A stretch of DNA of 61,583 nucleotides from Occallatibacter sp. (lineage in GTDB: Bacteria > Acidobacteriota > Terriglobia > Terriglobales > Acidobacteriaceae): positions 1-61,583 of the forward strand of contig JADGNO010000031.1 of NCBI GenBank assembly GCA_017883405.1, in the 5' to 3' direction. This document shows, piece by piece, positions 44,388 through 53,970 of the stretch. The translations under genes were made by a program, and so were the position numbers. Numbering within the stretch: the first letter of the stretch is position 1; every line of letters starts with the position of its first letter. The notes below the pieces were generated by a model, which worked only from the letters and a program-made list of their open reading frames with translations, searched no databases and was not told the origin of the DNA.

Positions 44388-45695
44388 CTAACGCAATTCC
44401 TGGCTGCCGGGAGGTGGCGCCATATCGAAATTCGAAAAGCGTTTGCTTTGACCGCTGATCTCCGACCGAAGTTCCTGCCAAAGTTCATTCGGAATTTTTA
44501 AAAATGCCTCGACCACGGCTGGGTCGAACTGCGAGCCGGAGCAGCGCAGAATCTCTTCACGCGCCGCATCGAAGCTCCGCGCCCTGCGGTATGGCCGGTC
44601 GCTGGTAATTGCGTCGAGTGTGTCTGCCACGGCAAAGATCCTGGCGCCAATTGGAATTTCGCGGCCCTGCAGGCCGCTCGGATAGCCTGTTCCGTCGTAG
44701 TGCTCCTGGTGGCAGAAAACAATTTCTGCTGCGCCTGTCAAAAACGGAATTTTGCGCAGCATGTGGTAACCGCGCGTGCAGTGCTCGCGCATCACCTCTT
44801 GCTCTTCCGGCGTCAGCTTGCCGGGTTTGCGCAGAATCTCGTCGGGGATAGCCATCTTGCCAATGTCGTGCAGAAACGCACCACGCGCAATCACCTTGAT
44901 CTCGGACGGAGCCAGTCCCATGGCGCGCGAAAGTGCGATTGTATAGGCGGTCACACGCTTTGAGTGGCCTTCCGTTTCGGAGTCCTTAAGATCCAGCGCG
45001 TCACCCAACGCTTCAAGCGTCACGTCGTAGGAGTGCTCCAGATCTTCCATCGCGTGGCGAAGCATCTCAGTCCGCGCGCGCACCATTTGCTCCAGGCTCT
45101 GCTGGTAGTTGTGACTTTCTTCTAAAATCTGGCGGTGCTTTAACGCACGTTCAACCGTGTTCATCAGGTGATCGCGCTCAAACGGCTTGAGCAGGTAGTC
45201 GTATGCACCCCGGCGCATTGCATCGATGGCAACGCTGATATCGTGAATGGCGGTAACCATCACCACTGGAAGATTCGGTTGCTGTAGGTGGATCCGTTCC
45301 AGCAGCGCGATGCCATTCAGATCCTGCATTACTATGTCAGTCAATACCAGGTCATACTCGTTCATGGCGAGCAGTTCTAAGGCTTCGCGGCCGCTTGCGG
45401 CCAACTGAACCTCATACCCGCGCCGCTCAAGGGTGGATCCCACCATCGAACGAACATGCGCTTCGTCGTCCACAATCAGAACCCGCGCTGCCCGGCTGTT
45501 TGCTAGTGAACGAGCCTCGGCCTCTGCATTGGCAGCGATTGCTGAGTTATGCGCCGAAGGTCCCGCCAGATTCAGGTTCACGAAGTCTCCTCCCCGCCCA
45601 AAAGGTCGCGCTCCAGGGTGGCTGTCTTGCTCCACACCGCTCCCAGGGTTCGCGCCGCGGTTTCCGGGGTCTCGTTTAAGTAGACTAGGATTCAT
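44388..45695 (-). CDS. Response regulator with receiver and HD-GYP domains
   Basis: This 435-residue protein has a receiver domain (about 72-185) with Asp76/Asp77, phospho-acceptor Asp120 and Lys170. A coiled-coil linker (about 185-240) leads to an HD-GYP domain with HDIGKMAIPD (276-285) and HYDGTGYPSGLQG (332-344). HD-GYP domains hydrolyse cyclic-di-GMP, so phosphorylation probably changes the cell's c-di-GMP level. No sensor kinase gene is adjacent. A 70-residue Gly/Ala-rich N-terminal leader precedes the receiver; the true start could be internal. The upstream 265 bp contain no gene and are AT-rich. Confidence 0.93.
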   Translation of the reverse strand: MNPSLLKRDPGNRGANPGSGVEQDSHPGARPFGRGGDFVNLNLAGPSAHNSAIAANAEAEARSLANSRAARVLIVDDEAHVRSMVGSTLERRGYEVQLAASGREALELLAMNEYDLVLTDIVMQDLNGIALLERIHLQQPNLPVVMVTAIHDISVAIDAMRRGAYDYLLKPFERDHLMNTVERALKHRQILEESHNYQQSLEQMVRARTEMLRHAMEDLEHSYDVTLEALGDALDLKDSETEGHSKRVTAYTIALSRAMGLAPSEIKVIARGAFLHDIGKMAIPDEILRKPGKLTPEEQEVMREHCTRGYHMLRKIPFLTGAAEIVFCHQEHYDGTGYPSGLQGREIPIGARIFAVADTLDAITSDRPYRRARSFDAAREEILRCSGSQFDPAVVEAFLKIPNELWQELRSEISGQSKRFSNFDMAPPPGSQELR

Positions 45696-45961
45696 AAAGG
45701 CTGGCTATCACTAAAAAGCGTTATATGGTTGACTTTGCATAAGAAAAGTAACAAATAGATGTTGGCTTTCTATGCAACTTTCGCGGGCTGGATTCGTTAA
45801 GAACTGGTGCGAAGCGGTAACTGGGGAATCGAAATAAATAGTGCAACAACAATCTAATCTTTCCCAACAGGATACAACGAAACCAGTTAAGGCAAACCAA
45901 TTTAGTTTCTATCAGCCGCTCGAATGCAAATAAGCTGATTAGAATAAATTACTTAGAGGCA

Positions 45962-46684
45962 TCAAGTCGGTCCATCAGCCTTTTTCGCCTTGCGGGCGCG
46001 CCGGCTTTCCGCCCAACCCTCTTTTGTAACCTGGTGGCTTCGTCCCACGGCGAGCGCGCCGGCCGGAACGTTCTTTGTAATGCAGGATCCAGCTCCGATA
46101 TAGGCCCCGTCCCCCACTTCAACCGGAGCGACCAGCGTGGAATCGCTCCCAACAAAAGAACGTTCGCCAATGCGTGTACGGTGCTTGTTGACTCCGTCGT
46201 AGTTGCAGGTAATTACCCCGGCGCCAATGTTCGATCCGGCGCCCACGTCCGCGTCTCCAAGATAAGTAAGGTGATTGGCCTTTGCACCCTTGCCCAGCTT
46301 GGTTTTTTTTGTTTCGACAAAGTTGCCCACATGGGCGTCTTCGCCAATCTCGCTCTCCGGCCGCAGATGCGCGAACGGGCCAATCTTCGCGCCGTCCATT
46401 ACCGTGCTTTCAGTCAGAATGCAGCTCTGTCGTACCAAAACCTTGTCGCCCAGAATACAGTTCTCGACCACTGTGTAGGACCGGATCAAGCACCCCGCTC
46501 CCACCCGCGTCTTCCCCAGCAGTTGAACAAAAGGCTCAATTACAGTGCCCGCAGAGACTTCAACTTGGGTGTCGATGACACACGTTTCCGGCCGGTAGAT
46601 TATCACTCCGGCAGCCATCAGCCGTTCTGCGGCATCTTTTTTAAGCCTGGCGTCTTCAGCTACCAACTCTGGAATCGTCTTCAC
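45962..46684 (-). CDS. Stand-alone GlmU-type acetyltransferase domain (left-handed beta-helix)
   Basis: These 240 residues correspond to the C-terminal half of GlmU: linker [21 protein letters not shown] (7-27), then hexapeptide repeats. The catalytic His138 lies in [13 protein letters not shown], and [19 protein letters not shown] (152-170) is the acetyl-CoA and sugar site. The N-terminal uridyltransferase (GlcNAc-1-P pyrophosphorylase) domain is missing, and the 49 bases upstream leave no room for it. The likely reaction is acetylation of glucosamine-1-phosphate, with UDP transfer done by a separate gene elsewhere. The Lys/Arg-rich tail is a normal GlmU feature. Confidence 0.88.
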   Translation of the reverse strand: MKTIPELVAEDARLKKDAAERLMAAGVIIYRPETCVIDTQVEVSAGTVIEPFVQLLGKTRVGAGCLIRSYTVVENCILGDKVLVRQSCILTESTVMDGAKIGPFAHLRPESEIGEDAHVGNFVETKKTKLGKGAKANHLTYLGDADVGAGSNIGAGVITCNYDGVNKHRTRIGERSFVGSDSTLVAPVEVGDGAYIGAGSCITKNVPAGALAVGRSHQVTKEGWAESRRARKAKKADGPT

Positions 46685-46733
46685 GCGTTCTAATCTCCCG
46701 TGCTCTAGCTTCGCCGCTCTCTATTTTCAGCTA

Positions 46734-48221
46734 CTATTGCGGCGCTTGCCCCGCTGCTCCGGCCGGGCTTTGCGGTTGCTTAATCGTAATGTCCACCGCG
46801 TGCACTGCGCCCATGTCCAGCGAGTCAAGTCCTGGTTTGATTTCCGGCTCGTTGCCCACTACAAGCACGGCAAGCTTGGCCGGTTGGATATATTTTTTGG
46901 CCGCCTGAGTTACATCTGCAAGCGTGACCTTTTCCAACGCCGTCCTGTATGTCTCAAGATAATCTGCTGGATAGCCGTAAAACTCAAGCTTAACGCGTTC
47001 AGCCAGAACCTTGTCCCGCGTATCGTAACGGAACAAGAACGAGTTCAGGATATTGTCCTTGGCGCGCTTTAACTCCACATCTGAAAACGGCTCCGCGGTC
47101 AGCCCCTTGATTTCAGTCAGGGCGGCTTTAGTTGCGTCTACCGTAGAGGGGCTTTTCGTCAGCACTTCCACCCGTAAAGTACCAGGATGGTCGTAGTCGA
47201 AGCCGAGGCCGCCGCCCACCGCGTAGGCAAGCCCCAGTTCGGTGCGCACCTTCTGGAACAGGCGGCTTCCGAACCCTCCGCCAAGAATCTCATTCATCAC
47301 GGCCAGCGCCGGTACATCCGGATTGCGGCGATCGGTACCAAGTCCTACGATCTCAACGTTCGACTGGTTCACGTCGTCTTTGTTGATGAAATACACGCCC
47401 GGCGTCGGCCCTTTGAACTCGTCATGACGGGGCGAGGTTGCCACAACTGGAGGCAGGCGCTCAAAAGTGGCGCGCACTTTGGCTTCCATTGCTGCAGGAT
47501 CGAAATCACCGGCGATGGCGACTATCAATTTTCCCTTCAGTGTCCTGTCGTGCCACGCCTGCATATCCGCCACCGTTACTGCGCCGATGGTTGCCAGTTC
47601 GGGCTGCCGCGTATAAGGGCTGTTTGCGCCGTATACCAGCTTTGAAGCCTCGCGCGTTGCGATGGTGCCTTCATTGTCGTTTCGTCGAACAATTCCAGCA
47701 GCGGCCTGCTGCTGCGCTAGTTGCAACTTCTCCTCGCTGAATTTGGGATGGAACAACAAGTCTATTGCGAGGTCGAATACCTGGTTCGCATCGCCCTTCA
47801 AAGAGTCCCATGAAACTTCGGTTGAGTCGATGTCTCCACCTGTCTCAACGTGCGCAGCCTTGGCCTCAAGAAAATCGTCCATGGCGTCGCCACTCATTTT
47901 CTCGGTGCCGCTGGTACGCCATGCCTCGCCGTACATGCCCACGAGTCCAGCCTTGGTCTGTTCAACATCGCGCTCGCCCCCCGGAATCACCACCGAACCG
48001 GAGACGAACGGTAATTCGTGATCTTCCTGAAGGAACACCACGATTCCATTCTTCAACTGGATTCTGGTTGGCTGGTGCGGCTTGAACTCGTGCATTGCGG
48101 GAATGGAAATCTGTTCCCACGGCTTGCTCTGTTGCGCGGTCAGCACAGACGGGGAAGCAATCGCGGCCAGACTTGCAGTAGCCAACAGTATTGTGGAAGC
48201 ACCCTTCATCATCGACCTCAT
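46734..48221 (-). CDS. M16 insulinase-family protein, non-catalytic subunit
   Basis: This 495-residue protein with an N-terminal signal peptide (about 1-28) and an M16 fold has VPVGG-like FVSGSVVIPGGERDVEQTKAGLVGMYGEA where the catalytic subunits have HxxEH. The motif is absent, so it should not hydrolyse peptide alone. It has the typical second-domain segments (LAVMNEILGGGFGSRLFQKVRTELGLAYAVGGG). Its ATG overlaps the stop of the catalytic M16 gene by four bases (ATGA), as in bacterial M16B pairs whose subunits form a heterodimer. The C-terminus is Pro/Gln/Ala-rich. Confidence 0.9.
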   Translation of the reverse strand: MRSMMKGASTILLATASLAAIASPSVLTAQQSKPWEQISIPAMHEFKPHQPTRIQLKNGIVVFLQEDHELPFVSGSVVIPGGERDVEQTKAGLVGMYGEAWRTSGTEKMSGDAMDDFLEAKAAHVETGGDIDSTEVSWDSLKGDANQVFDLAIDLLFHPKFSEEKLQLAQQQAAAGIVRRNDNEGTIATREASKLVYGANSPYTRQPELATIGAVTVADMQAWHDRTLKGKLIVAIAGDFDPAAMEAKVRATFERLPPVVATSPRHDEFKGPTPGVYFINKDDVNQSNVEIVGLGTDRRNPDVPALAVMNEILGGGFGSRLFQKVRTELGLAYAVGGGLGFDYDHPGTLRVEVLTKSPSTVDATKAALTEIKGLTAEPFSDVELKRAKDNILNSFLFRYDTRDKVLAERVKLEFYGYPADYLETYRTALEKVTLADVTQAAKKYIQPAKLAVLVVGNEPEIKPGLDSLDMGAVHAVDITIKQPQSPAGAAGQAPQ

Positions 48222-49795
48222 TCCGCGCCTCCATTCTTGCTATCACCGGGCTTGCCTGCACCAGCCGGCGGAGTTTCAGTATCAATCTCCGCGCTGGTTC
48301 GGTTTGAAACCACAAAGACTCGATTTGCCACTCGTTGAATGTCCGACTTGGTCACTTTATCTACGCGGTCCAATTGCAGAAACAACTCCCGCCAGTCTCC
48401 ATAGCGCGTTTGATACTCTGACAGCGCATTGGCTAGTCCCTGGTTATCCGCCAGGCCGCGCAGCAGGTCCGCGCGCGCTCGTGTTTTGTACATCTGCAAT
48501 TCCGCGTCGGTCACTTCGGCGGACTTCAGCTTGTCGATCTCTTTATGAATGGCGTCGCGCATCTCTGCCGGCGTGTGGCCTGGCAGCGGAACCGCGTAAA
48601 ACGCAAACAGGTTCGGATACTTGGCGCCAGGGAAGGGGCTGAAACCTTCTGCCTCGGCCGCAATTTGCTGTTGCTCTACAAGACTTCGATACAGGCGCGA
48701 CACCCGCCCGTTCGACATGATGTCCTGAATAGCGTCGTAAACCGCGTCATCGGGATCGTGATAGCTCGGCCGGTGATAGCCCTCAATATAGAACGGCTGC
48801 GTCTGCTCGCGAATGATCAGCGACTTTTCAGCAAACTGCCGCGGCTCTACGGTAGTTAAATCCTCCGGCTTGGGCCCCGGCGGAACTTTGCTGAAATACT
48901 TTTCCAGAATCGGCATGGCGGTCTTGGCGTCCACATCGCCCACCACGGTGACCACGATGTTGCCGCCGACGTAGTACTTGCTGTGAAACTCCATCGCCTC
49001 TGTTGCAGAAAGCTGGTTCACTTCGCTAGGCCAGCCAACCGAACTACGCCCATAATTGTGCGCGACGTACGCTGTAGCCAGAAACTGCTCGACGAGCCGC
49101 CCGATCGGGTTGGAGTCGGTACGCATGCGGCGCTCTTCGAGCACAACGTCGCGTTCCTTGTAGAACTCCCTGGGAACAGCATCGGCAAGCCGTGCACTCT
49201 CAAGCCATGCCCACAGCTCCAGCCGGTTTTCCGGCATTGACCAGAAGTATTGAGTTTCATCCAGGCCCGTGCTGGCGTTCAAACCGCTGGCGCCGTTCTG
49301 CTCGGCCACTTCAGTAAATTGGTTTGGAACCACGTACTTGTGTGCCTCCGCCTGGGCTTCAAGGAATGCTTTGTGCAGTTCCTCAAGTTTTTTCGGGTCC
49401 TTGCCCACTTGCTTCAAATACTCAGCCTCATATGCTTTGTTGGTCTCTTCAACTTTGGCAAGCGCGACTTTCTCGGCTGAATAATCCGTGGTGCCAATCT
49501 CCGTAGTCCCTTTAAAAGCAAGGTGCTCAAACATGTGAGCCAGACCGCTATCGCCGGTGGGATCGTCCACATCGCCCGCATCAATAAACGTGTTGTAACT
49601 GAACACAGGTGCATCAGGCCGGCTGCAGATGATGAGCGTAAGCCCGTTGGGCAACACTTTGGTCGTGATCTTCTGCTCAAAGATTTTCAAATCCTGCGCC
49701 CGTAAGGTCGCAATGGGCAGAGCAGCAATGACCAGCGCTGCTGTGGCTGCAGCCACAAAATTCTTTAAGAACCGGGGATAAGCTCGGTTTTGCAT
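48218..49795 (-). CDS. M16 zinc metallopeptidase, catalytic subunit
   Basis: This 525-residue exported protein (signal peptide about 1-33) has the inverted zinc motif HxxEH in SGLAHMFEHLAFKG (His87, Glu90, His91). A third zinc ligand Glu is expected about 75 residues later. The second M16 domain has DIMSNGRVSRLYRSLVEQQQIAAEAEGF. It is co-transcribed with, and overlaps by four bases, the non-catalytic subunit. Such pairs act on peptides in the periplasm or outer membrane, but the substrates are unknown. Confidence 0.92.
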   Translation of the reverse strand: MQNRAYPRFLKNFVAAATAALVIAALPIATLRAQDLKIFEQKITTKVLPNGLTLIICSRPDAPVFSYNTFIDAGDVDDPTGDSGLAHMFEHLAFKGTTEIGTTDYSAEKVALAKVEETNKAYEAEYLKQVGKDPKKLEELHKAFLEAQAEAHKYVVPNQFTEVAEQNGASGLNASTGLDETQYFWSMPENRLELWAWLESARLADAVPREFYKERDVVLEERRMRTDSNPIGRLVEQFLATAYVAHNYGRSSVGWPSEVNQLSATEAMEFHSKYYVGGNIVVTVVGDVDAKTAMPILEKYFSKVPPGPKPEDLTTVEPRQFAEKSLIIREQTQPFYIEGYHRPSYHDPDDAVYDAIQDIMSNGRVSRLYRSLVEQQQIAAEAEGFSPFPGAKYPNLFAFYAVPLPGHTPAEMRDAIHKEIDKLKSAEVTDAELQMYKTRARADLLRGLADNQGLANALSEYQTRYGDWRELFLQLDRVDKVTKSDIQRVANRVFVVSNRTSAEIDTETPPAGAGKPGDSKNGGAE

Positions 49796-49963
49796 TCAGA
49801 CTCCTTGTCTGCGGGAATCGCTTGGATCGACCGGAGAACCGCGGCTTCGACCCCTGGTAAAGCCGCACATAATTTAAACCTAGTTCCCCTACCCAAGCAG
49901 GGTCAAACTCGGCCCGTGCGATTTTGGCTAGATAGTGACGAGTAACCTCATTCCGTACGCCAA

Positions 49964-51421
49964 TCAGCGATCGCCGAGTTCCTTTGCAAACGAATAAAAA
50001 AAGTCCAGCGACTTCCAATACGAATCCACGGGAATTCGTTCATCGCGTCCGTGCGCGCGGTCGTCGTTCCGCTCCATGGCAATTGCCGAAAACCCGTAGC
50101 AGGGAATTCCTGCCTGGGCAAAATAGATCGAGTCGCTTGCGCCGTTTTCCATCACCGCTGTCACAGGAATGCCAGGCCAGATCGCCTTGACCAGGCGCGA
50201 CAGAGGATCGAAGACCTCAGGAATCGGCGCAGGCGGCGAAATCGGCTTCCGATCGGGAGCCGTATCAGATACCACTCCGGCATCTGAAACATATTTCACC
50301 GTCAACTGGCTGTCACCAAATACCTCAGTCAACCCTTGCCGAATCTCCTCTGGCGAATGGCCCGGAAAAATGCGGCAATTCACAATCGCCTGCGCAGTCT
50401 GCGGCAACGCATTGTTGGCCACGCCGGCATTCAAACGTGTGGCCACGCAGGTAGTTCGCAAGTTCGCATTAAAGCTGGGCTCGGCGCTCAGTCGCTCTAT
50501 GGCCGACTTATCCGGCGGCGATGCCAGAATGGCGCGAATGTTTGCGGCCACCGGCGGGCTCTCCTGGTCCGCTAACTTTTTAAAATATGCGCGCGTCACC
50601 TCGTTCAACTCGAATGGGAAAGTGAAAGCCGCAAGTTTGTTGAGTGCCGTGGTCAGCTCATAAATAGCGTTGTCAGGCCGCGGCAGGGAACTGTGTCCAC
50701 CGCGATTCACTGCAGTGATTTGAAAATCCGAATACACCTTTTCGGTTGCTTCAACAGCGGCAACCACAGGCCGCCCGCGTTCCAGTTGAACGCCGCCGGC
50801 GTCGAGATTGATAACGAACGCCGCGTCTACAAGGTTGCGATGCTGATTCAGTAGCCATTGGGCGCCGTTGAATTTGCCGCCTTCCTCATCCGCAGTGAGC
50901 GCAAGAATCAGATCGCGCTTCGGCTTGTAGCCCTCGCGGTGCAGACGCAGGAATGTCGCTACCATCACGGCGTCGCCGTCTTTCATATCCTCACTGCCGC
51001 GACCGTAGAAATAGCCGTCCTTCTCGACAAGTTCAAATGGATCGGTCGTCCAATCCGAGCGCAGCGCCTCCACTACATCCACATGACACAGAAAAAGAAC
51101 AGGCTTGGCTGTTGGCGTTCCTGCCGCGCGTATTCTCACAACCAGGTTCTGCTTGCGGGGATCAGGACCAAGCAGTTGCATATCCTGCGACGCAAATCCT
51201 GCATCAAGCAGCCGTTTCTGCATGGCCTCCGTCGCGGCCGTCACATTGCCGCGCTGCGTATCGGTAGTGTTGATCTCGATGAGATCTTTCAGAATAGACC
51301 GCGCCATCGCACGATCTTCCGCCGAAGCGATCGGCAATGGACTCTGGGCATACAACTGCGAAGTCACTGGAACCAGCAGGCTCAATGCGGCAATGATCGG
51401 AAGCGATACCCGGCGCAGCAT
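49964..51421 (-). CDS. M20 family metallopeptidase, exported
   Basis: This 485-residue protein has a signal peptide (about 1-25) and the M20 dimetal site: LFLCHVDVVEALRSDW with His113 and Asp115, GRGSEDMKDGD with the bridging Asp145, and ADEEGGKFNG with the catalytic Glu179 and metal-binding Glu180. A dimerisation domain (about 220-340) interrupts the catalytic domain as usual. The last metal ligand is probably the Asp/His near YGFSAIAMERNDDRAHGRDER. It is probably a di- or carboxypeptidase. It lies 168 bases before the M16 pair on the same strand. Confidence 0.92.
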   Translation of the reverse strand: MLRRVSLPIIAALSLLVPVTSQLYAQSPLPIASAEDRAMARSILKDLIEINTTDTQRGNVTAATEAMQKRLLDAGFASQDMQLLGPDPRKQNLVVRIRAAGTPTAKPVLFLCHVDVVEALRSDWTTDPFELVEKDGYFYGRGSEDMKDGDAVMVATFLRLHREGYKPKRDLILALTADEEGGKFNGAQWLLNQHRNLVDAAFVINLDAGGVQLERGRPVVAAVEATEKVYSDFQITAVNRGGHSSLPRPDNAIYELTTALNKLAAFTFPFELNEVTRAYFKKLADQESPPVAANIRAILASPPDKSAIERLSAEPSFNANLRTTCVATRLNAGVANNALPQTAQAIVNCRIFPGHSPEEIRQGLTEVFGDSQLTVKYVSDAGVVSDTAPDRKPISPPAPIPEVFDPLSRLVKAIWPGIPVTAVMENGASDSIYFAQAGIPCYGFSAIAMERNDDRAHGRDERIPVDSYWKSLDFFYSFAKELGDR

Positions 51422-51466
51422 GCACCCATTGTACGGTTTCCAAACATCACCGCGTTCAGGTATCCG

Positions 51467-52783
51467 TCAGGCCGCCAGCCGCGCCTTCGGATTCACCAGC
51501 AGCCACGCCGCTGCGCCTAAAACCGCCAGCACCGTCGCTGTCAAAAACGACGCCTGCCATCCAAACTGCGCAGCAATCATCGGCGTCAGAGAAGAAGTGA
51601 CAGCGCCCCCGATCTGGCAGGCCATGTTCATGGTTCCTGAAACCACGCTAGAGTGTTCACCGGCAAAATCCGCCGTCACACTCCAGAACGAGCTCTGCGA
51701 AAGATAAAGCGCTCCGGCAGCACAGGCCAGCAGCGCCGTTGCCGTAACGGCGCTCTGCACAGTCGATCCGATCGCGAGAAGAATGCCTGTAAGGAAAAGC
51801 GAGAAAGCAGGCAGATAACAGCGGCCCACGCGGGGACTTACGTGGTGTGCAAGCCAGTCGCTGGCAACGCCGCCTATCAGCGATCCAAGCGTCATGGCCA
51901 CAAACGGAAAAATGGAATACACGGCGCTGGTCTTCAAACTCAATCCGCGCACCTGCGCAAGGTAGATGTAGAACCAGCTAAAGAAAACCCAGCCAATGTA
52001 ACCGAAGGTGAAGTAGCTACCGCTAAGTGCCAGCACTTCTTTGCTGGTAAAAATCTTTACCCACGGCGAGCCGCTTTTCTTTTTCGCGGCGACAACGTCC
52101 GCGGAAATCATAGCAGCGTCGCCGCGACCAGCGATAATCATTGCGCGTTCGCTGGCACTCACCCAAGGATGCTGTTCTGGTTTATCGCGCGCCACCAGGA
52201 ACCACACCGCGGCTGCAAGCAGACCAACTACCGCGCAAAACCAGAACGCCACATGCCAGTCGTATGCCAGAATGATCGCCGTCAGTACCGGCGGCGCAAG
52301 TGCCGACCCCAGGCCGACGCCCCCAAACACGATGCCGCTCGCCCTGCCGCGCTCGTGCCGCGGGAACCAGCGTTCGATAAATTGATTGCTTGAGGGATAC
52401 ATCACGGCGCTGCTGGCGCCCAATGCCATTCGCACAAGGATGATCATTATCAGCGCGCCTGGAGCTGCCGGAGGCACCATTGCCGTCAGCACCGTAAAGA
52501 CGCCCCACAGAATCACGCAGAACGAAAGTACGCGGCGCGGACCAAATCGCCGCAAAATTACGCCGCCAGGAATTTGGAACCCGGCGTAACCGACAAGAAA
52601 CGCGCTGAAGACCCAACCCAATCGCGAGTTATCGATCTTGAACTCTTTGGCAATCTGAACGCCCGCGATGGAAATGTTGGTCCGGTCAAGAAATGCTATG
52701 GTGCTCATGACCAGGAGCCAAAACACGAGCAGGTAGCGCATGGGCAGCCCTTGAACCGGCTGTCTTTCCGGCGATTGATTCAT
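51467..52783 (-). CDS. Major facilitator superfamily transporter
   Basis: This 438-residue protein has 12 predicted TM helices. The MFS loop 2-3 motif reads GVILRRFGPRRVL (about 74-86). The N-terminus RYLLVFWLLVMSTIAFLDRTNISIAG is typical of the anion:cation symporter type (sugar acid, hexuronate or phthalate transporters). The cargo is unknown. A GGGAGAAG about 10 bases before ATG 52783 is a good ribosome-binding site. It diverges from the YihY gene. Confidence 0.9.
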   Translation of the reverse strand: MNQSPERQPVQGLPMRYLLVFWLLVMSTIAFLDRTNISIAGVQIAKEFKIDNSRLGWVFSAFLVGYAGFQIPGGVILRRFGPRRVLSFCVILWGVFTVLTAMVPPAAPGALIMIILVRMALGASSAVMYPSSNQFIERWFPRHERGRASGIVFGGVGLGSALAPPVLTAIILAYDWHVAFWFCAVVGLLAAAVWFLVARDKPEQHPWVSASERAMIIAGRGDAAMISADVVAAKKKSGSPWVKIFTSKEVLALSGSYFTFGYIGWVFFSWFYIYLAQVRGLSLKTSAVYSIFPFVAMTLGSLIGGVASDWLAHHVSPRVGRCYLPAFSLFLTGILLAIGSTVQSAVTATALLACAAGALYLSQSSFWSVTADFAGEHSSVVSGTMNMACQIGGAVTSSLTPMIAAQFGWQASFLTATVLAVLGAAAWLLVNPKARLAA

Positions 52784-52968
52784 GCTTTTATGCTTCTCCC
52801 TGGGCCGGTCCAGGCCCGATCCAAAACTGCCGATTTCGGCGAACGTCCATTCTCTACTCTCGACCCTCAGGTTGGAAAATCAATTTCGGCTGGTGGTTCC
52901 AAAATGTAATTCCTGGCTGACTTTTATCCCGGACTCCCGCAAAATGCTCTACTCTTGCCAATGAGCGC

Positions 52969-53868
52969 ATGAGCCTCGTGCTAACCCAAATCCGAAAAGC
53001 AATCCTGCAGGCTTTTGAGCACGACGTCTTCAACACAGCCAAGGCCGCAGCGTACTCAGGCATTCTCATGCTCTTTCCTGCCTTGCTGGTGTTAACCACA
53101 ATGTTGGCCCAGGTGCAGGAGGGGCCTACTCTGATGGGTGAAATCCGCGCCGTCTTCGAACAGTTTTTACCCGCAGATGCGTTGGACTTGCTGCAGGGAT
53201 ATATCCTTTCCCGCCGCGTGTATTCCTGGCAATTGATCCTTTCGGCTACGGGCCTCAGCGTCTTTGCCGGCCTGGGTGCCATGCTGTCGCTCATGGAAGG
53301 ATTTCGTCGCGCATATAATCTGCCGAATGAATCATGGGGCTTCGGCGAGCGGCGCCTTCGCGCGATGCTGCTGGTACCCATCGCGTTGGTGCCGCTTTCG
53401 GTCGCCACACTCGTAGTGGTCTTCGGGCACCAGATTGAATTGTGGATGGTCGAAAACGCCGGCGGTGAGACGAGGTCGATCGTGCTCTTCTTTTGGCGCA
53501 TGATCCGCTGGACGATCGCCGTGGTGAGCAGCGTTACTGTTCTGTCGGCACTCTTCCATTTCGGTACAAAGCGCAAAGAACACTGGCTATGGGTGGCACC
53601 GGGCGCAATCGCCGGCACATTTCTCTGGTTCCCTTCAACACTCGCATTTGGCTGGTATGTAACGCGGGTCGCCGACTACTCCATGTTCTACGGATCATTT
53701 GGCGCAGGCATCGCCACGCTGGTATGGCTCTACATAGTTGCATTCAGCGTGCTGCTCGGTGCTGAATTGAACGGCGTTCTCTACGAAAGCCGGCAGGAGC
53801 GAACCCTGGCAAGCCAACCGGAATCTGCAAGTGAACGCAACGACGAGCTCTCTTCCATTCAGCACTAA
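52969..53868 (+). CDS. YihY/virulence factor BrkB family membrane protein
   Basis: This 299-residue inner-membrane protein has six predicted TM segments. The family's N-terminal region is visible as HDVFNTAKAAAYSGILMLFPALLVL, with later LILSATGLSVFAGLGAMLSLMEGFRRAYN and GSFGAGIATLVWLYIVAFSVLLGAELNGVL. It was once annotated as ribonuclease BN, which is now considered wrong; the role is unknown. The C-terminus is hydrophilic. The ATG at 52969 is one of two nearby ATGs; the other (52962) is out of frame. Confidence 0.9.
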   Translation: MSLVLTQIRKAILQAFEHDVFNTAKAAAYSGILMLFPALLVLTTMLAQVQEGPTLMGEIRAVFEQFLPADALDLLQGYILSRRVYSWQLILSATGLSVFAGLGAMLSLMEGFRRAYNLPNESWGFGERRLRAMLLVPIALVPLSVATLVVVFGHQIELWMVENAGGETRSIVLFFWRMIRWTIAVVSSVTVLSALFHFGTKRKEHWLWVAPGAIAGTFLWFPSTLAFGWYVTRVADYSMFYGSFGAGIATLVWLYIVAFSVLLGAELNGVLYESRQERTLASQPESASERNDELSSIQH

Positions 53869-53970
53869 GGCACCGATGTACAATAGAAACAGTCGTTCCC
53901 CGCTGAAAACACTGACCAACCTGAGCCCTGTTAAGTCAAACCTTGAAGTTCTTTAAGTGGAGCTATCTCT

